NCBI GenBank assembly: GCA_008933995.1
Contig: WARS01000015.1
Location: forward strand, 11,421,861 to 11,485,860
Direction of reading: 5' to 3'
From: Datnioides undecimradiatus
Taxonomy: Eukaryota > Chordata > Actinopteri > Lobotiformes > Datnioididae
DNA: 64,000 nt
This document shows, in pieces, positions 39,836 through 52,610 of this stretch; within the stretch, counting starts at the first letter, position 1, and each line of letters begins with the position of its first letter. The position numbers were made by a program, and so were the translations under genes. The notes under the pieces are model-generated. The model was not told the origin of the DNA. It searched no databases and saw only the letters and a program-made list of their open reading frames with translations.

Positions 39836-39838
<3 letters not shown>

Positions 39839-39982
39839 AAAGGCATTGAAAAAAGATAGAGAGTTGTTTGAATCAATTCTTTTAGAGGAGGCGAAGAATG
39901 ACCCCTGGAAATGCCAAAAATGCAAACACTAAGTATGAAACTTCAAGAGAAGCTTGTGAATTGGTGATTTCAACCCTCTGCT

Positions 39983-40474
39983 TGTCAGGGCTAAGTTACG
40001 AGGGGAGAGCAGGACCCAGATGCAGGCAGGGATGAGGACACAAAAGATCTTTAAACAGTTTATTTAAAGGCTTAGGCTTACAGGTGGTCAAGGCAGGCAG
40101 GGTCAAAATCCAGGTAGTCAGTCCAAACAAAACAGGGCAAGAAAAATCCAAAAACCAAAAATGCAGAAACCAGAAATCCAAAATCGCTATGAACAGGCAC
40201 GTTGAATCAAGGTGGGAACATGGACACAAACAGAGCAACAACTTGAACTCTAAACTAACAAGCAGAGCAAGAACATGGACTCTAAACTCAACAATGCACA
40301 GACCAAGAACAAAGGCAATGGCATAACTTAAATAGACAGGTGAGGGTGGGAAAACGAGACACAGGTGAGACCAATCAACTAATCAAGAACAGGAAACAAG
40401 TAGACAAACACACAAGGTGAACACTTTTCAAAATAAAACAGGAAACAAAACAAACTCAACTCAGAACCATGACA
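39983..40474 (-). mobile_element. Solo LTR of a retrotransposon (minus orientation)
   Basis: On the plus strand the 492-bp element starts TGTCAGGG and ends CCATGACA, so its ends are the short inverted repeat TGTCA/TGACA with the TG...CA boundaries typical of LTRs. It is flanked on both sides by CTGCT (39978-39982 and 40475-40479), a 5-bp target-site duplication. Read on the minus strand it has a TATA-like TATTTAAG (40334-40327) and, about 265 bases on, AATAAA (40064-40059), in the order expected for U3-R-U5. No internal retroelement coding sequence adjoins it, so it is a solo LTR left by LTR-LTR recombination. A gypsy/ERV-type source is likely from the 5-bp duplication, but the family is not identified. 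Confidence 0.8.
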
Positions 40475-40479
40475 CTGCT

Positions 40480-41988
40480 GCAATGAAACAAAGAGGCATC
40501 CTCAGTTTTCATATGTCACAAGGTCCTGTTGGAAGCTTTGCGTTGCATTTGCATTTTGGTCCAATACAAACACAGCTGACAAACACACACACATAATCCT
40601 GGACTCCTGTAATCAAAAACACTTCCAAAAAAAGTCCAAAAACAATGGTGGCCTCCCTCTTCTCCTATGTTTACCTCTGCACTTTGCTATCTTCCTATAT
40701 AAAGACCAGTCTAGCCGCATCAAGTCATTAGCTCAAGTAATCCACTTGTGGCTCGGTGCCTTGATTATGCGATCACACTGAGAGACTAAAGACTAAACCG
40801 GCTTCAGCACAGGAGCTGCACAGTAGGGAGAGTTTCATGCATGAGGCCTCTGTGGTGAGATACTGGGTGCTGCTGTCATTCAACCACCTACAATGAGCGG
40901 TGTGATGGGCACCCAGCAGTTCATGACTTGATCATGGTGAACTGTTGGAGGATGAACCAGAGCAAATGTTTGCTCCTCACTGAAACGGAGAGCTGACAGC
41001 CAAACATCTTGGGAACTGGTGACTGGATAGAGGAGGTGACCACGTAAGTAAATTGCTGATTTAAAGATATCATAGAAACTTTTGTGTGTTTTTTCGATTT
41101 CTACAGTGGTTAAATCCAGTAAACACACAAAATAAGCAGAGAGAGACGGAAGATTTGATGTTTCTCATTTTAGTTTGAAACATCTTCATGTTCCACACCT
41201 GGTTCAGACAGTTGTGTCCAATCGTTTTGTCTTTGGTCCAATTAAAGAGCCATGTTTGCACTGCAGTCCCACTCTGTGCTGTGATAAGAAACATTTTTTT
41301 TTTATCAGAAAACCCTCTCTGATTGGATGACTTTGGCCGGCTGCTACATATCTTTACAGGTGACGAAAGCCACCCATCTGTTCCTTTAAGTAGGCCAAAA
41401 CCAGCACTGCAAAACAGCAATGCTATGCACAAATGCAATTTGATGTAATCAGAATGTTCAAATTTAAACACTCAATCTTTTATTAGGTTTTATAAATCGA
41501 AAACATTAATTCAGCCATTGTTTTTTATCTTAAAAAAATGAGAGATTTTAAAGCTGTCCCATGTCTCAGTTATTCCATTTCATCAAAATAACTTCAGCAA
41601 ATGAAGATGTTTCCTTTATTTAGATTACAGATTGCTTAATGTAAGCCTTCGTAGAATTCAAACCAAAACGGTCCTCTGCTGCAGGATTGAGGCCACAGAG
41701 GTTAGGAGTGAACCAGCAGATAAAGAGATTAAAAGGGTTCTCAGAGTTGAATGTCCTGCAGCTTCAGCTCTTCTGCTGCTTTCTGCTCTGTGAATGAAGA
41801 GGCTTTTCTTAGAGGCCAAACCTGCAATTAAATGAGTTTACAATGTGTAGAGTAGTTAAGCTACATCTCAGCCTAAAAATGTATAAATCAACTACACAGC
41901 TAAATACATGACCATTTGTTTTTTGCTTTATTCTGAAGTGACTTTTAGTGGAAGTGATGTTTGTTTGGTGCATTGAACAGGAACAGCC
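40480..41988. other. Upstream flank of ppef2, no coding gene recognised
   Basis: Probably contains the ppef2 promoter and any 5' UTR exons. An acceptor-like TTGAACAG lies just before GAACAGCC-ATG at 41989, so an untranslated first exon further upstream is likely. No TATA box or first exon can be fixed. Short frames on either strand have no family features. Confidence 0.4.
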
Positions 41989-44900
41989 ATGGGATGTGGC
42001 GTCACAAAGTCTGATCACTTCCAGAAACATTCCAGGAAAGGTAACTATTTACATAAATATTCCCGACAACATGGACAGAAAGCCTTCACGGTCATTTTGT
42101 TGTCTATCTTTTTGTTTGCTTTGCACTTCTCACTATGTCTCTCTGTCTTTCTGCTCTGCTGCATGCAGCTGTCACAAGTAAGCCACACCCATCTTGCCTT
42201 GTTTGTTGTGTGGTTGTTAGTGGTGGTGTTTGCCAGATGTCAATCTTCACAAATCTTGTGAGGTCAAGAGGAGTGAAACTCAAATGTCTAACTAATTTAG
42301 CAAAAGGAGAAGGTACCACGACATACAAGAAAGAGAAATATGTTTTAGGGGTACAGGACCATAAAGTTCAAACTATGCTGAAATTATTCAAAAAATGTGT
42401 GCAAACAAAATCCCAAAATTGGGCAACTCACGATTCTCCAGTTGCTGATATTTTTATAGGCAGACAAGATTTGTACTGTCTGTGAAGGAAGGAATCTTAA
42501 TAAACAAATACTGAAAGTATTGTTAACTTTATGTAGCTGCCACCTGATGCAGACAGTGAGGTTGATGGAGTGTTGCTTGGTGTGGACATCAGGCTGTATC
42601 TCAATCTAATGTTACAATACAAATATGACATGATTTACACAATAATATAAAAGTACATATACACATGTGATGCAGTCACTTGTGTTAACTGATGTTGCAG
42701 ATGGCAAAGGTGAAGCTAATTTTAGTTATCTTATATACACTTTATATAAACTACATATAAAGTCTGTAATAATAGACTATTTTTATTTATTTGCTTATAA
42801 TATTTTGTATTATTAATCTGAGTCTACAAGGTAATCAGTAACAAAATTATCACATTGTTGTAGTGGAGTAAAAAAAAATGCAGAATTTTCCTCTGAATTG
42901 TAATGATGTGGATCTGTTTAATGCAGTAGAAACAAATCAAGTAAAGTACCCCAAAACTGAACTTAGGTATGATATTTTAGTACTGTGAGTACTGTGTTTT
43001 TTCAGGAATTGTACTTTCTTACCACTGTACTTGTTGTCTGTGCAGTGAGGTGTTTTGTAATTTTGTGCCATCTTGTGTTTCAGCCATAAAAGCTGCTGTG
43101 CTGATTCAGCGATGGTACCGTCAGTATGTCGCCCGCACAGAAATGAGACGGAGATACACGTGGCACATCTTCCAGTCCATCGAATACTCTGGAGAACAGG
43201 CTCAGATAAAGGTGAGAAACTACCCAGCATACTTCTGTGTCCCATAGAGGAGTCATTACAAAAAAATTAATCTTTCACGTCTCCTTCCCGGGCAGCTTTA
43301 TAATTTCCTTGGCTACCTCATGGACAATTTCACCCCATCAAGCAATGAACGTAAGATTTTCATCTCTCACAAATTACTTTGTTTTTCACCTGCAAAACTG
43401 AATCTCTGAGTTTGAACCGCCATCTGCTACTTTCCTCCAGGAAATTTGATCTCACACATCTTCCGAGAGAATGAGGTTTGTTGGGACGCAGAGTGGGAGA
43501 GGTACTTCTGCTACAAGAACATTGAGGTGCCAGAGATTTACTCAGGACCTCACCTCACCTTCCCCCTGACAGTGGAGCAGGCAGTTGGGTTGGTGGAGGC
43601 CTTCAGGAACAAGAAAGTAAGTGCACCCCACTGCTTAACTGTCTAGTCTCTGCTTATGTCTATAGAAGGGTCAAAATATGACGCTTGCAGATACACAGAC
43701 TGAGGATGTTCCTGAAATGTAAAACCAAATGTGCTTTATTGTTAGTTCTTTGCAAAAAGCATGAATGTATAATTCTCTGGTTCACAGCAGTTATCATACA
43801 CTGCAGTATGAGCACCTGTTCATGTGTTTGTGCCTGAAAACCTTCTTGCTGACGAGTCTCTCTCCCAGTAGCAGCTGCACTCGCGCTATGTCCTCCAGCT
43901 GCTGCTTGAGACGTGGAAACAGCTCCGAATGTTGCCAAATATCAACCGTATCTCCACCTGCCAGAGTAAAGAAATCACTATCTGTGGTGAGCTGGAACAA
44001 AACGTGGATGTTTAGAAGTGAACAGTAGAGAGGTGGTTGAATTGTCAGCAACAATTAGATACATCAATGGAAAAAAAAAAAAGAATTCGTGACAAGATAA
44101 TGAAATAAAAATGCATAAAATATCTAATATTTTATGGTTCAAACCATAAATGAGAAGAATGATAAATGAGAAAACAATGGACACAGTCATTAATAAAAAC
44201 AACTGTCTTTTGCAGCACCAAGCTTAAATGCTTTAGGCAGCATTACATCCCAATACAGAAAGAGTTACACTGTTGTAAAACTCTTCCAAACAGAAATGTA
44301 AATGATGATAGTTGTTATTAATGAACTGTACATAAATTTTACATAAATCCTCTTCATTTTCAGGTGATCTGCATGGGCAACTAGAGGACCTGCTACTGAT
44401 TTTCTACAAGGTCTGGACCTCATCTTCTAAAACCCTAACAAATCTTCACATGTAGTGTTTTGTCTGACACAAAATGAAGATATTTAGCTGCAACATGCTC
44501 CTTTTTCTTTTCAAATCAATTAGTGAGCAAGACAGGATCTGTTTTCATTCTCTATGCTGTGTCAATCCTTTTTGCATATTTAGATTACAGTTTTACTTTG
44601 CTGTTGCTTATGTTACAGAATGGCATGCCCTCTTTGGATAAGCCCTATGTGTTTAATGGAGACTTTGTGGACCGGGGCAAAGACTCTATTGAGATCCTCA
44701 TCATCCTGTTTTCATTCCTTCTCCTCTATCCGAGTGATGTTTATCTCAACAGAGGAAACCATGAGGACCACATAGTCAACTTGAGGTAAAACTCTATCCT
44801 TCTGTCTTAATTCATCAGATATGGTCAAAAATCTCAATTTCTTTTAGCTGTTATTTTGTGTTTCTCTTACTGATGTAGGTATGGTTTCACAAAGGAGGTG

Positions 44901-47900
44901 TTGACCAAATACAAGGTGAGTTTCTATCATGTAAACCTGAATCTTAACACACTTGTTTTCTGTTGTTTAGTGCTTTGTATTAACTTCTCATCCCTGTGTA
45001 TCAAACCTGCCTGCACAGCTGAAATGTACCCTAATCCAAACTGTGCAGCAGTAAATTAAAATGGTTTCAGTCACCTGTGCTTACACATTCCCCATAAATC
45101 TTGATTTAGACTAGTACAATCCTGGTCACTCCTGCTCACAGCTAAGAGGATTTGAGGTCATTAAACCCGATGCCTGCATTTGACTGTGTTCACTCCTGAT
45201 GAGTCAGGGAGGTTGAAGCGGTTGACCGTCCGAGGAAACTTAAGATGTCCCAAATGTTTCAGATTTACTCTCCCTAGTTTTTTGTTTTTGATAAAAGGAA
45301 GGTTGAATTCCTACACATTCATTTGACAGAAGAAGGCATCGAACAACAACATTAAACAAAGTCAAAGACTGACAAAGACATCCCACATCTGTAAGAAAGA
45401 AAAGCTGCTTTGTTACACAACAAATATAATTATATACAGTATTCTCTATGTACAAGAATGAAAGACAAAGAAATGAAATCAATTAACAGGGTGGCAGAGA
45501 AAGCTAAATTATCAGCTAAATGTTTCCTGTGTCTAACCACAGCGGTCAGCAAATGTTGCCTTTTCAATAAAGGTAGTGCTCGCAGTGTTGGACTTCAAAG
45601 TATAAAATGGGATTGTTTTCAAATGATATACTACATAAAGAATTTATCCTAATAGATAAACAAAACAATAGAGTAAACAGTAGAGCTTAAATGCGACCTC
45701 TGGGATACACTGTGCATTCCGGTCCCTTATTAATTGACAACAAACTGAGGATAAAGAACGTAATTTCCTGTTTGTGCTTCTCCTCAGATGCATGGCAAAC
45801 GGATTCTGAAACTGTTGCAGAAGATTTTCAGCTGGTTGCCGTTAGCAACGGTGATAGACCAAAAGGTGCTGGTACTACATGGAGGGATCTCCGATGTCAC
45901 GGACCTCAGCGTCCTCGCCAGAGTGGACAGACACAATGTGAGAAGGAAACATGTGCAGCTGTAATAAACTCTGTAAGTGAGACTTGATCAAAAACAGACA
46001 CAGACTGAAATCTCTGTTCTTGTCTGTTTCTCTCAGTATGTTTCAGCACTGAGGCCTCCAAAGAAGAGACACCAGAGCTCAGCGGGGACGTCTATTGACT
46101 CGGACTTGGATGAGGATGTCTGGTCCACCAGCAAGCTCTTCCAGCGTCGGATCTCCCTCACTTATCCCAAACCCCTTGGAGCCCGTGACAGCTTCCAGAA
46201 TCGCTCACTGCAGGACTTTTCTGACCGGATCAAAGTCAACACGGTGGATGAGCTGGAGATCCACAGGCGGAAAAAGTCCATTTTCAACATGGGGTTGAAC
46301 AGATCAGAAAAAGATGTGACTACATCTGTGTCCTCTGAGTCACTGAACAGCGACAGTGCCAAGGATGAGTGGAAACAGGTGCAAACATGACTGAGTAGTG
46401 TTTGCTCAGATATATTGGACCTGTTTTGGGTTTTCTTCTCAGCTTTCAAAGGTGCCACATTAGTGCTGAAGTCTCTTTCTTTGTATGATCCCGACACCAG
46501 TGCTGTCACAGATTAAGGGCCCAATAGAGTTGGTGATGGTTTGTATCAACTGAACTGTGGTTCACTTTATTTCTAGTGTGATAAATGGGATGGTTCAGAC
46601 TTTCGGAACAATTACAGGAAGTTGGGCCAGCAAGTGTCAGAACTGGAAAAAGGAAAAAACAGCAAAACATAACAGAAAGAAAAGAGAAAAAGTATTGAAT
46701 TGAAATTTGGTCTGATGACTGTATATAGAGTCTGTGTCTCTCTGAGACAGAGATTAATTGAGATGGACAACAACATGCTGACGTCAAACAAATCGGTTGT
46801 TGGTAGTGATGTAATTAGGTAGGTAGAGTTTTCTTGAGTTTTCCTGTTAACCCGAAAACATAACTTAAGTGTCTTTTTAGTGCTTATGCTCAAAGCTCCA
46901 CAGAGACCTTTAAAATGTCTTGAACAGTCATGCCCAAACTTATTAGTGGCGGTGTCAATGTTTCATATGTTGGTATATGTCTCATTTATAGATGAAGGTC
47001 ATAATTCATTATTAATGTGTCAGGGGGGTTGAAGTGGTCCAAGAAAGTTTCAGTGCTGAGGCTCACAAAGAACAGACACCAGAGCTCAATGGAGATGTCC
47101 ATTGACTTGGATGTGGAAGAACGTGTGTAGTCCACTAACAAGTCATCATTCATTATTGTTTTTGCTCTGTGAGCGAGTTTGTTGTTTGTTGTTCTCATGT
47201 CTTAAAGTGCCCCACATAAGATATTTAATTATAGGCTTGTCATGTGGAAACAGAGTTAATTTGATCAGAGGTCATGAGCTTTACGTCTCAGCTTTGTCCC
47301 AGTGGACTAAATCAGTCCTGAGTCACAGTCTGATCAACACTCCGTCAGTGATCAACACTCACCTCAGAGACGGTACTGAGGATTGTTGCCTGCGTGGGCC
47401 TTAACATGCTGTAATCCACCACGTCATTTATCCCTCTGTCGTGGGTTCAATCTGCTTTTCTAACTGCCCGTCACCACCTTAAGCACAGGCTGTTGGAGTC
47501 AGTGGCATCGATTGGCTCTGATACTTGGTGGTGGTTCAAGTCCAGACATGCTCACACATTGTGAACAACTCAGAGTAACGTGGTCAGTGTCAGAGGTGTA
47601 AAGTGATGCTTTCAGGTGCATGTATTTATTAAACCAACAGTAAAAAGAAGTGATAGTGCATGCTAAAAACCTTAAACCATAATTATCAGACATTGTTTTA
47701 TACATGTAAGAATGCATTTGTAGCACTTTAAGCTTAGGATCAGAGGATCAGTTATTATTGTATAAATGTGTTTTACTATTTCTGTGAAAAATTGAACATA
47801 AAACAGGTTTGCACAGACTGTATCCAACAAGACAAATTTAATAGTTGCTAGATAGCTTCATGATTAGGCAGAGCAGTAGCTTGAGGTCAAAGAAAATAAC

Positions 47901-49924
47901 ATTAGTTTGTTTCTATTTGGTCCTGAAACTAAGTATTTGAATAATTTGATCTGGTCTGATGGTGGAGCTAGGTGGATCATCAAAGTGATTACAAATTATT
48001 TGTTGAAACCACAGATGTGAGCTGCATAGTAGCTCTGATAAAGAATTCAGGGGATCCTCAAGGTTAGTGGGATTCATCCTCTGTGGATCCTGAATGTCAG
48101 CACCAAATTTAATGGAAATTCATCAGACAGTTGTTCAAATTCCAATTCCCAGCTGAGCACTTCTTCAAGACTTTGTGTCTGTGTTAGTTGAGCTTCAGAG
48201 TTCATTTTTGTCCTTGGGAACTATAGTTTCTCATTCATCAGGAAAACAGTATCATATGATCAAAACATCCAGCAAAAACAGCAAACAGCCTTTAATGGAC
48301 AAGTCTTTCATTCCCATGTGCCACCAGATCCTGGACCTGCTGTGGAGTGACCCAATGATTCAGGATGGCTGCACACCAAACGAGGTGCGGGGCGGAGGCT
48401 GCTACTGGGGCCCTGATGTCACTGAGGACTTCCTGAACAGACACAACCTGCAGCTCATCATCCGCTCTCATGAGTGTAAACAGGAAGGTTATGAGTTCTG
48501 CCATAATCGTAAGGTGAGCTGACACACTAACTTCACTGTAAACTGCCTGAATTAAATACAAAGTATGTCTGTGACTGTGACACAAGCTAAACTTATTCAG
48601 AGGATCACTGACATGGTTTCTAAATATTTCACTCTGAGATGCTGTCAGAAACACACTTAAACATTAACCCATTTGCTTATTTCACTCAGGTCCTCACTCT
48701 GTTCTCTGCCTCCAATTACTACGATGTGGGAAGCAACAGGGGGGCCTATGTGAAGCTGGGTCCAGATCTTGTGCCTTATGTGATTCAGTACCAGGCCAGC
48801 AGCATGACCAGAGAGCTCACTGTGAGACAAAGGTACAAAAATCATCATTCATCATCATCATCATTCTGCAGCGCGAAGAATTGGATTTTTCAGCATATTG
48901 TCATAATTTTGGTAAATATGCTCATTTACTATCTCACCAAGAGTTAGATGAAAGAATTTATACCACCCAAAATGATATGTCAAGTATAAGGCAATGGCCA
49001 GCAGCAGCCTATCTTACTGTAAGACTGGAAATATGGAGAAACAGCTAGCCTGGTGATATAACAAAAGTAGCAAAAGTATCATCAATTAATATCACTAATT
49101 AAGCTCCTGGATTCCAGTCTTTGTGCTAAGCTATGCAAACCACCTACTAGCCAGGCTTCATAATTGCTGGTCATGCCATGTCTGTAAACATACAGGTATG
49201 GCAATGTTATCAATCTTATTATTATCGTCTTGGCAAAAAAAAAGCAATTATTACCCAAATGTCAAACCATTTCTTTAAAAGTTTAATTGATTTTTAAAAC
49301 TGTTGTCAAATTAGCTTCTAGGGAATTGATTAATGTTTAGCACATTACACTGATAAGTGTACACAACATATTTATTCTTCTATCTACTTTAACTTCATGA
49401 ACTTTTGTCTACTGTTCAATAGCAAAGCACAGTTTGGCCTTTTAGATAATAGATAAACAGTGACGTCCTCTGCACTTTTCTGCCTTTTAGTGTGTTTATT
49501 ACACTTCTTTCATTTGTTGTCTGCAGTGTTGGGCGAACTGAGCGCTCAGCCCTCAAAGTCTTGCGGGAACAGCTGTTTGCGCACAAATCTGACCTCATCT
49601 GTGCCTTAAAAAAGTTCGACCCGGAGAACACAGGTGTGTAGTGTGACTTTCATGAACCAATTCAGTCCTTGATGGATCAGGTGTTACTTGTGTTTTGGTC
49701 ATGTGTACTTTCCCTTGTGGTTTTGAAAAGACAACGTCTGGCTTGGGAGAAATATGAGCTCACACTTTTGTATTTTATGTGGAACATTTTAATCCCCATC
49801 CAGACAAAAAAACAAAGACCATGTGGGCCGATCAATGGTCCACCTCAGAACAGTTTCATAGAAACTTCAGCTGAGGCTGTTTTTGTTCAGTGAGATGCTT
49901 TAATTCAGCCATTATCCCTGGTTC

Positions 49925-49955
<31 letters not shown>

Positions 49956-52610
49956 TAAAAACTAAGTATGAGTATATTATAATAAGTAATATAATATAAT
50001 AAGTATGCAGTTATCTGCCACTCAGATCCTCACTCTTTGTCTTGTATTTATTTATGTATTGCCGACAAGGTGCTCTCTAACTGGAGATAATGATCAGTTT
50101 CTTTAATGTGCTGTAACAATGAGTTCAGTTGGCCGTCACAGATGTACCACACCAGGGATGATTGGTCTTATAATTGTTTTTTATTGTTCACCACAATGCT
50201 GCGTATCCGAACCTCCTCCTCCCCCGTAAACCAGCTGTCCAGTACAGGTCCAGTTATTTCCCCCCTCTCCCTTCCCCGGGAGAGTGTTTTATCCTCCAGT
50301 GAATCCAGTGAATGTAATTAGTGTGATGTAAAACACCTGCCCGGTGCTGCATCCACGAGCCACTCCCTGCCCCCCTCCCACAGCCGACGCTTAACCACGC
50401 CCCGCTACCACGTGTGCTTTACATTTGATTCTACACCACAGAAATAGAAATCAAAAGCTAAGGAAAATTAAAATTCACTGTAAAATTGTACAATTGTTGT
50501 ACATTGTACAACATTTTTTCAAGAGATTTCAACTGCTTTCATCATAGTCTTCCTCAGCTTATGGAGTCTTCAGAGACTTTATTCTTTTCCAGCAGCTTGT
50601 CTATATGCACCATTTTTAACAAATAAGTCTTTACAACAATGTCAAAATGGCAAAGCTGTTTCTAAATGATGTCAATATATGGGATTTCCATACTGCAATT
50701 TCTTATTATTTATTAGATAATAGCAATATAACAATACCACTATATAAGCAAAGATGGCTGATGAAACTGACCTGTTGATTTATTGGTTGACTTATTCTTT
50801 GGATGCTTTTGGAGCTGATTTTTGGAGACACTGACCTGACTGGACTGTGTGAAGAAGCAAAATTTGGCTGGTGTCTCATGATGAAGTAAAAAACAGATTA
50901 CAGGTAAAATTTCTGCCTCCTTCAGGTCTTGTGTCTGTGAGTGACTGGGCCTCTGCGGTGGAGAGTGTGATGTTCCTTGGTTTGCCCTGGAGGATGCTGC
51001 GCAGTCAGCTGGTCACCTCCAAGACCAGTGATGGCATGATTGACTACTACGAGTGGTTCAATGACCTTGCCATTAAAGGACCCAACACAGACGTAAGGAC
51101 ACAACACTGACTCACTGAGCTGAACACAGCAGATGGTGGTCACACAAATGCTCATGTCCTCACACGTATATCATTAATATCAACCGTTACTGACTTAGTT
51201 TTAACATTTCTCCTCTTGTAGCATATCGACCAGAGTCTGCTTGAGACTTTGTATCGCCATCGATCGACCTTGGAGACCATCTTCAGAATCGTAGACACAG
51301 ACAACTCAGGTAAAATGGTTGATTAATCACTGAAACAAGTTAAATGTACTTAAGTACATTATTCACAGCGCTGGCTTATGTGTATGTTTTTCATGGACAG
51401 CACATTTTGTTGTTTTGTGTGTCAGTGCCTCTTAAATATGATAATCCATCTTAAAATATGTCCTCTACCTTGTTGTCTTGGTTGAGTTTGTAATTTATAA
51501 TTCAGTATGATTTTTTTTTTTAAGTTTTATTGGTTTGCATGAAGATCTAATAATCACACTAATGAAAAGCCAGTACTGAAGTTTTAGTTTAGATATTTGC
51601 ATTTTATGAACAGCATTGAAACCGATAACAGTTATGAAAACAAACGTAAGTGCACAGAATAAAGACAATGTGGGGACAGAAACAGGGAAATTGCACCAAT
51701 GAGATTATGTTAGTGAGAGAGAGGTCATGAAGATTGAAGGTACACTCCAGTAATATATTCATCTTGAGATTTACTTCTCAGTCGTTGAAGAGTTTCATAA
51801 TGTGATCAGTAGCTCTGGAGAATGACCAAGCTCAAGCTGGTGTCTCCAAATGTCTTATTTGTTTGACCAAAACTATTATAAAAAATATAAATGAATATAA
51901 AATTTACAACTGTCAGATAAAATCAGCAAATCCTCAGACTGAAAAAGCTGCAGGACGTTTGGCATTTCTACCACAAAAACTTGAACAATTAATTGATTTT
52001 TTAAATAGTCAGATTTAGCATCAACAAGGCACAGTCTGGTGCAGTGGAAGTGTAAAGTGTGTCACTGCTCTCTAAAGTGTCCAGATAGAGACGTTCACAA
52101 AGTTCAGCCTCTGTTAATCCACCTGTAGCGTGCAAAAGAGGCCACAGCGTGTTACTGCCTCCTGGATCCTGCCAGTTAAAACCAGGATTAACCCACTGAT
52201 CTACTGGTCTCTCCACCCCCAGCCTCTGATTACACACACCTTTTCCTCTCTCAGTATCTGTGTCATTTTCATCCTCTCTCTTGTTCCATCCTGACCATCA
52301 TTTCATCTCTAATCTCCTCTTTTCCACCTTGCATCTGCAACTTTTAATCTCTGCAGGCTTCATCACTATCGAGGACTTCCGGCAGACATGGAAGCTGCTG
52401 AGCGTCTACCTAAAGATGGAGATCACAGACGAGGCCATCTCTGATCTGGCCATCACCATCGACAGCAACCAGGATGGCAGCATTGACATTGACGAGTTCA
52501 TGGAGGCCTTTCGCCTCACGGACAAGAAGAGCCGACTAGAGCGAGGGCGGAGCATGTTCATGGGCACGGCCAATGACCTCACCAAGCTGGAGGGCGACCC
52601 CAACATTTAA
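41989..52610 (+). CDS. ppef2: Protein phosphatase with EF-hand domains 2 (rdgC family)
   Basis: Ca2+/calmodulin-linked Ser/Thr phosphatase; PPEF2 is expressed mainly in photoreceptors, and Drosophila rdgC dephosphorylates rhodopsin. Sixteen exons join in phase: 41989-42040, 43084-43211, 43296-43350, 43441-43616, 43872-43986, 44364-44410, 44619-44785, 44879-44915, 45788-45937, 46037-46378, 48328-48513, 48690-48832, 49527-49633, 50926-51092, 51222-51309 and 52357-52610; 737 aa against 753 in human. N-terminal MGCGVTKS suits myristoylation at Gly2 and palmitoylation at Cys3. An IQ motif begins near residue 22 ([15 protein letters not shown]). Catalytic metal motifs are GDLHG (176-180), GDFVDRG (205-211), RGNHED (236-241), HGGISD (290-295) and IRSHEC (468-473). 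Exon 10 (about 310-423) is a polar insert within the phosphatase domain. EF loops lie at 649-660 and 689-700; the first has Asp rather than Glu at position 12. Segments such as ALIQRWYR and TWxIFQSIEY favour PPEF2 over PPEF1. Confidence 0.95.
47046..47145 (+). pseudogene. Relic partial duplicate of ppef2 exon 10 within intron 10
   Basis: About 100 bases align with the first part of exon 10 (from 46040): shared words include GTTTCAG, GCTGAGG, AGACACCAGAGCTCA and ATTGAC, then TTGGATG and GTCCAC/ACTAAC. In the frame of exon 10 it stays open for about 27 codons and then meets TAG. The upstream sequence lacks a pyrimidine tract and proper acceptor, so it is unlikely to be spliced in. Confidence 0.7.
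48900..49285. repeat. Inverted-repeat non-autonomous element, copy A (ppef2 intron 12)
   Basis: Starts with ATATGCTCATTTACTATCTC and CCAAGAGTTAGATGAAAGAA and ends with the rough reverse complement (TTATTATCGTCTTGGC, then CCCAAATGTCAAACC). In between are GACTGGAAATATGGAG and CCAGTCTTTGTGCTAAGCTA. The same words recur in other copies in this window. The long terminal inverted repeats suggest a MITE-like DNA element; the family name is not known to me. Confidence 0.6.
49925..49956. repeat. (CA)n microsatellite
   Basis: Uninterrupted CA dinucleotides in ppef2 intron 13. Confidence 0.95.
51850..52010. repeat. Interspersed repeat fragment in ppef2 intron 15
   Basis: AAATGTCTTATTTGTTTGACC, CAGCAAATCCTCAGACTGA and AATTAATTGATTTTTTAAATA appear in the order expected for the same dispersed family found in acsbg2 intron 7, here with its other end preserved. 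Confidence 0.45.

Noticed and set aside
39741-39932. 63-codon frame with a long Arg-Glu repeat
   Set aside because: It is the translation of the (GA)n microsatellite and an interspersed repeat.
40010-40440. Frames on both strands inside the LTR
   Set aside because: They lie within the solo LTR and show no gag, protease or reverse transcriptase similarity.
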